Shown piece after piece: positions 5,714 to 7,215 of a stretch of DNA of 7,215 bases (position 1 is the first letter of the stretch; each line of letters begins with the position of its first letter). The stretch is taken from NCBI GenBank assembly GCA_945949625.1, contig CAMFFI010000051.1:1-7215 (forward strand), given 5' to 3'. A program made the position numbers and the translations under genes. The notes beneath the pieces were generated by a model, which saw nothing but the letters and a program-made list of their open reading frames with translations, was not told where the DNA came from and searched no databases. Origin of the DNA: an uncultured bacterium (GTDB taxonomy: Bacteria > Bacillota > Clostridia > Oscillospirales > Acutalibacteraceae).

Positions 5714-7215
5714 ATGGAAAATATTGTTTTTGATTCAATAAAAATAGGACTTGCATCTCCGGAAAAAATTCGTGAATGGTCATACGGCGAGGTTAAAAAG
5801 CCTGAAACCATAAACTACCGCACACTTAAGCCGGAGCGTGACGGACTTTTCTGCGAGCGCATTTTCGGACCTACCAAGGACTGGGAATGTCATTGCGGAA
5901 AATATAAAAGAATCCGCTTTAAAGGCAAGGTCTGCGACCGCTGCGGAGTTGAAGTAACAAGAGCAAAAGTAAGACGTGAGCGTATGGGTCACATTGAGCT
6001 TGCCGCTCCTGTATCACATATTTGGTATTTTAAGGGTATTCCTTCAAGAATTTCCCTTATGCTTGACATTTCACCGAGAAAGCTTGAAGAGGTTCTCTAC
6101 TTCGCTTCTTATATTGTAATTGATCCCGGCGACTGCCGTGACCTTGAAAAAATGCAGTTCCTTTCTGAAAGCGAATACCGTGATATGAGGGAAAAATACG
6201 AGGACGACTTTGAAGCAGGTATGGGTGCAGAGGCTATTAAAAAGCTTTTGCAGGAAATTGACCTTGACGTGTTGTCAAACCAGCTAAAAGAAGAGCTTGA
6301 AGGTGCGTCTGGTCAGAAAAGAGTAAGACTTTTAAAGAGACTTGACGTTGTTGAAAGCTTCAGACATTCAGGAAACCGTCCCGAATGGATGATTCTCGAT
6401 GTAATTCCCGTAATCCCCCCTGACATCAGACCAATGGTTCAGCTTGACGGCGGACGTTTTGCAACATCTGACTTAAATGACCTTTACAGACGTGTTATAA
6501 ACAGAAACAACCGCCTTAAAAAGCTCATTGACTTACAGGCTCCGGATATTATTATCAGAAATGAAAAGCGTATGCTTCAGGAGGCTGTTGACGCTCTTAT
6601 TGACAACGGCAGAAGAGGCAGACCTGTAACAGGACCTAACAACAGAGCTTTAAAATCCCTTTCCGATATGCTTAAGGGTAAGCAGGGACGTTTCCGTCAG
6701 AACCTTCTCGGTAAGCGTGTTGACTACTCCGGACGTTCGGTTATCGTTGTAGGACCTGAGCTTAAAATGTATCAGTGCGGACTTCCTAAGGAAATGGCAC
6801 TGGAGCTTTTCAAACCATTTGTTATGAAACGCCTTGTAGAAACAAAGGCTGTTATAAATATTAAAGCTGCAAGAAAAGCAGTTGAGCGTGCAAAGCCTGA
6901 GGTCTGGGACGCACTTGAGGTTGTAATCAAGGGACACCCTGTTCTCCTTAACCGTGCTCCTACACTTCACAGACTTGGTATTCAGGCATTTGAGCCTGTG
7001 CTTGTAGAAGGAAGAGCCTTAAAGCTTCATCCGCTGGCTTGTACTGCGTATAACGCTGACTTCGACGGCGACCAGATGGCTGTTCACGTTCCTCTTTCGG
7101 CAGAGGCACAGGCAGAGGCAAGATTCCTTATGCTTGCTGCCGGAAACCTTCTTAAACCGTCAGACGGACGTCCTGTTGTTGTACCGACTCAGGATATGAT
7201 TCTTGGTTCCTACTA
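5714..7215 (+). CDS. rpoC: DNA-directed RNA polymerase subunit beta' (partial, 3' end outside the window)
   Basis: This is the beta' subunit, which carries the catalytic magnesium ion. The frame is open from ATG 5714 to the right edge, giving 500 of the roughly 1,200 residues usual in Firmicutes. The N-terminal zinc ribbon has C59, C61, C74 and C77 (WECHCGKYK ... VCDRCGVEVT). Clamp-helix sequence that contacts sigma lies around 255-300 (NRNNRLKKLIDLQAPDIII). Further conserved blocks are GRRGRPVTGPNNRALKSLSD, LGKRVDYSGRSVIVVGP (332-348) and NRAPTLHRLGIQAFEP (413-428). The catalytic motif NADFDGDQMAVH (447-458) has all three aspartates, D449, D451 and D453. No frameshift or missing key residue was seen. 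The start is fixed by the strong ribosome-binding site and the family N-terminus (FDSIKIGLASPEKIREWSYGEV). No promoter is apparent in the 14-base gap, so it depends on rpoB transcription. Confidence 0.99.
   Translation, partial: MENIVFDSIKIGLASPEKIREWSYGEVKKPETINYRTLKPERDGLFCERIFGPTKDWECHCGKYKRIRFKGKVCDRCGVEVTRAKVRRERMGHIELAAPVSHIWYFKGIPSRISLMLDISPRKLEEVLYFASYIVIDPGDCRDLEKMQFLSESEYRDMREKYEDDFEAGMGAEAIKKLLQEIDLDVLSNQLKEELEGASGQKRVRLLKRLDVVESFRHSGNRPEWMILDVIPVIPPDIRPMVQLDGGRFATSDLNDLYRRVINRNNRLKKLIDLQAPDIIIRNEKRMLQEAVDALIDNGRRGRPVTGPNNRALKSLSDMLKGKQGRFRQNLLGKRVDYSGRSVIVVGPELKMYQCGLPKEMALELFKPFVMKRLVETKAVINIKAARKAVERAKPEVWDALEVVIKGHPVLLNRAPTLHRLGIQAFEPVLVEGRALKLHPLACTAYNADFDGDQMAVHVPLSAEAQAEARFLMLAAGNLLKPSDGRPVVVPTQDMILGSY

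Overview
The window looks like chromosomal core DNA from an endospore-forming member of the Clostridia. SpoVAC is found only in spore-formers. The RpoB and RpoC N-termini, and the low-GC, AT-rich intergenic DNA with strong Shine-Dalgarno sites, also fit this group. From memory, the RpoB N-terminus resembles Ruminococcaceae/Oscillospiraceae-type Clostridia; that finer placement is only a guess.

Layout, left to right. A cysteine desulfurase gene (NifS/IscS family) reads leftward from a TTG start at 976. It meets an in-frame TAG at 34..32, a few codons before its catalytic-cysteine loop, yet the family sequence continues in the same frame past the TAG to the window edge. A 152-base, very AT-rich divergent intergenic region follows. 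Then comes spoVAC (1129..1584), a spore inner-membrane protein gene that here has no spoVAD or spoVAE behind it. A 395-base non-coding stretch (1585..1979) separates it from rpoB. This stretch holds a strong hairpin, a consensus sigma-A promoter with an UP-like A/T tract, an 18-base-period direct repeat at the predicted transcription start, a well-formed opposing promoter on the minus strand, and a small hairpin before the rpoB ribosome-binding site. rpoB (1980..5699) is complete. rpoC starts at 5714 and runs off the right edge after 500 codons.

rpoB and rpoC form the usual two-gene operon for the beta and beta' subunits of RNA polymerase. The rpoC Shine-Dalgarno site overlaps the rpoB stop codon. 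In many bacteria rpoB follows rplJ-rplL; here neither is present in the nearly 2 kb upstream, and rpoBC appears to be driven by its own promoter with a leader of about 183 nt. No mobile element, CRISPR array, tRNA, rRNA or novel multi-gene system was seen. The observations most worth a second look are the amber codon in the cysteine desulfurase and the structured rpoB leader with its facing promoters.
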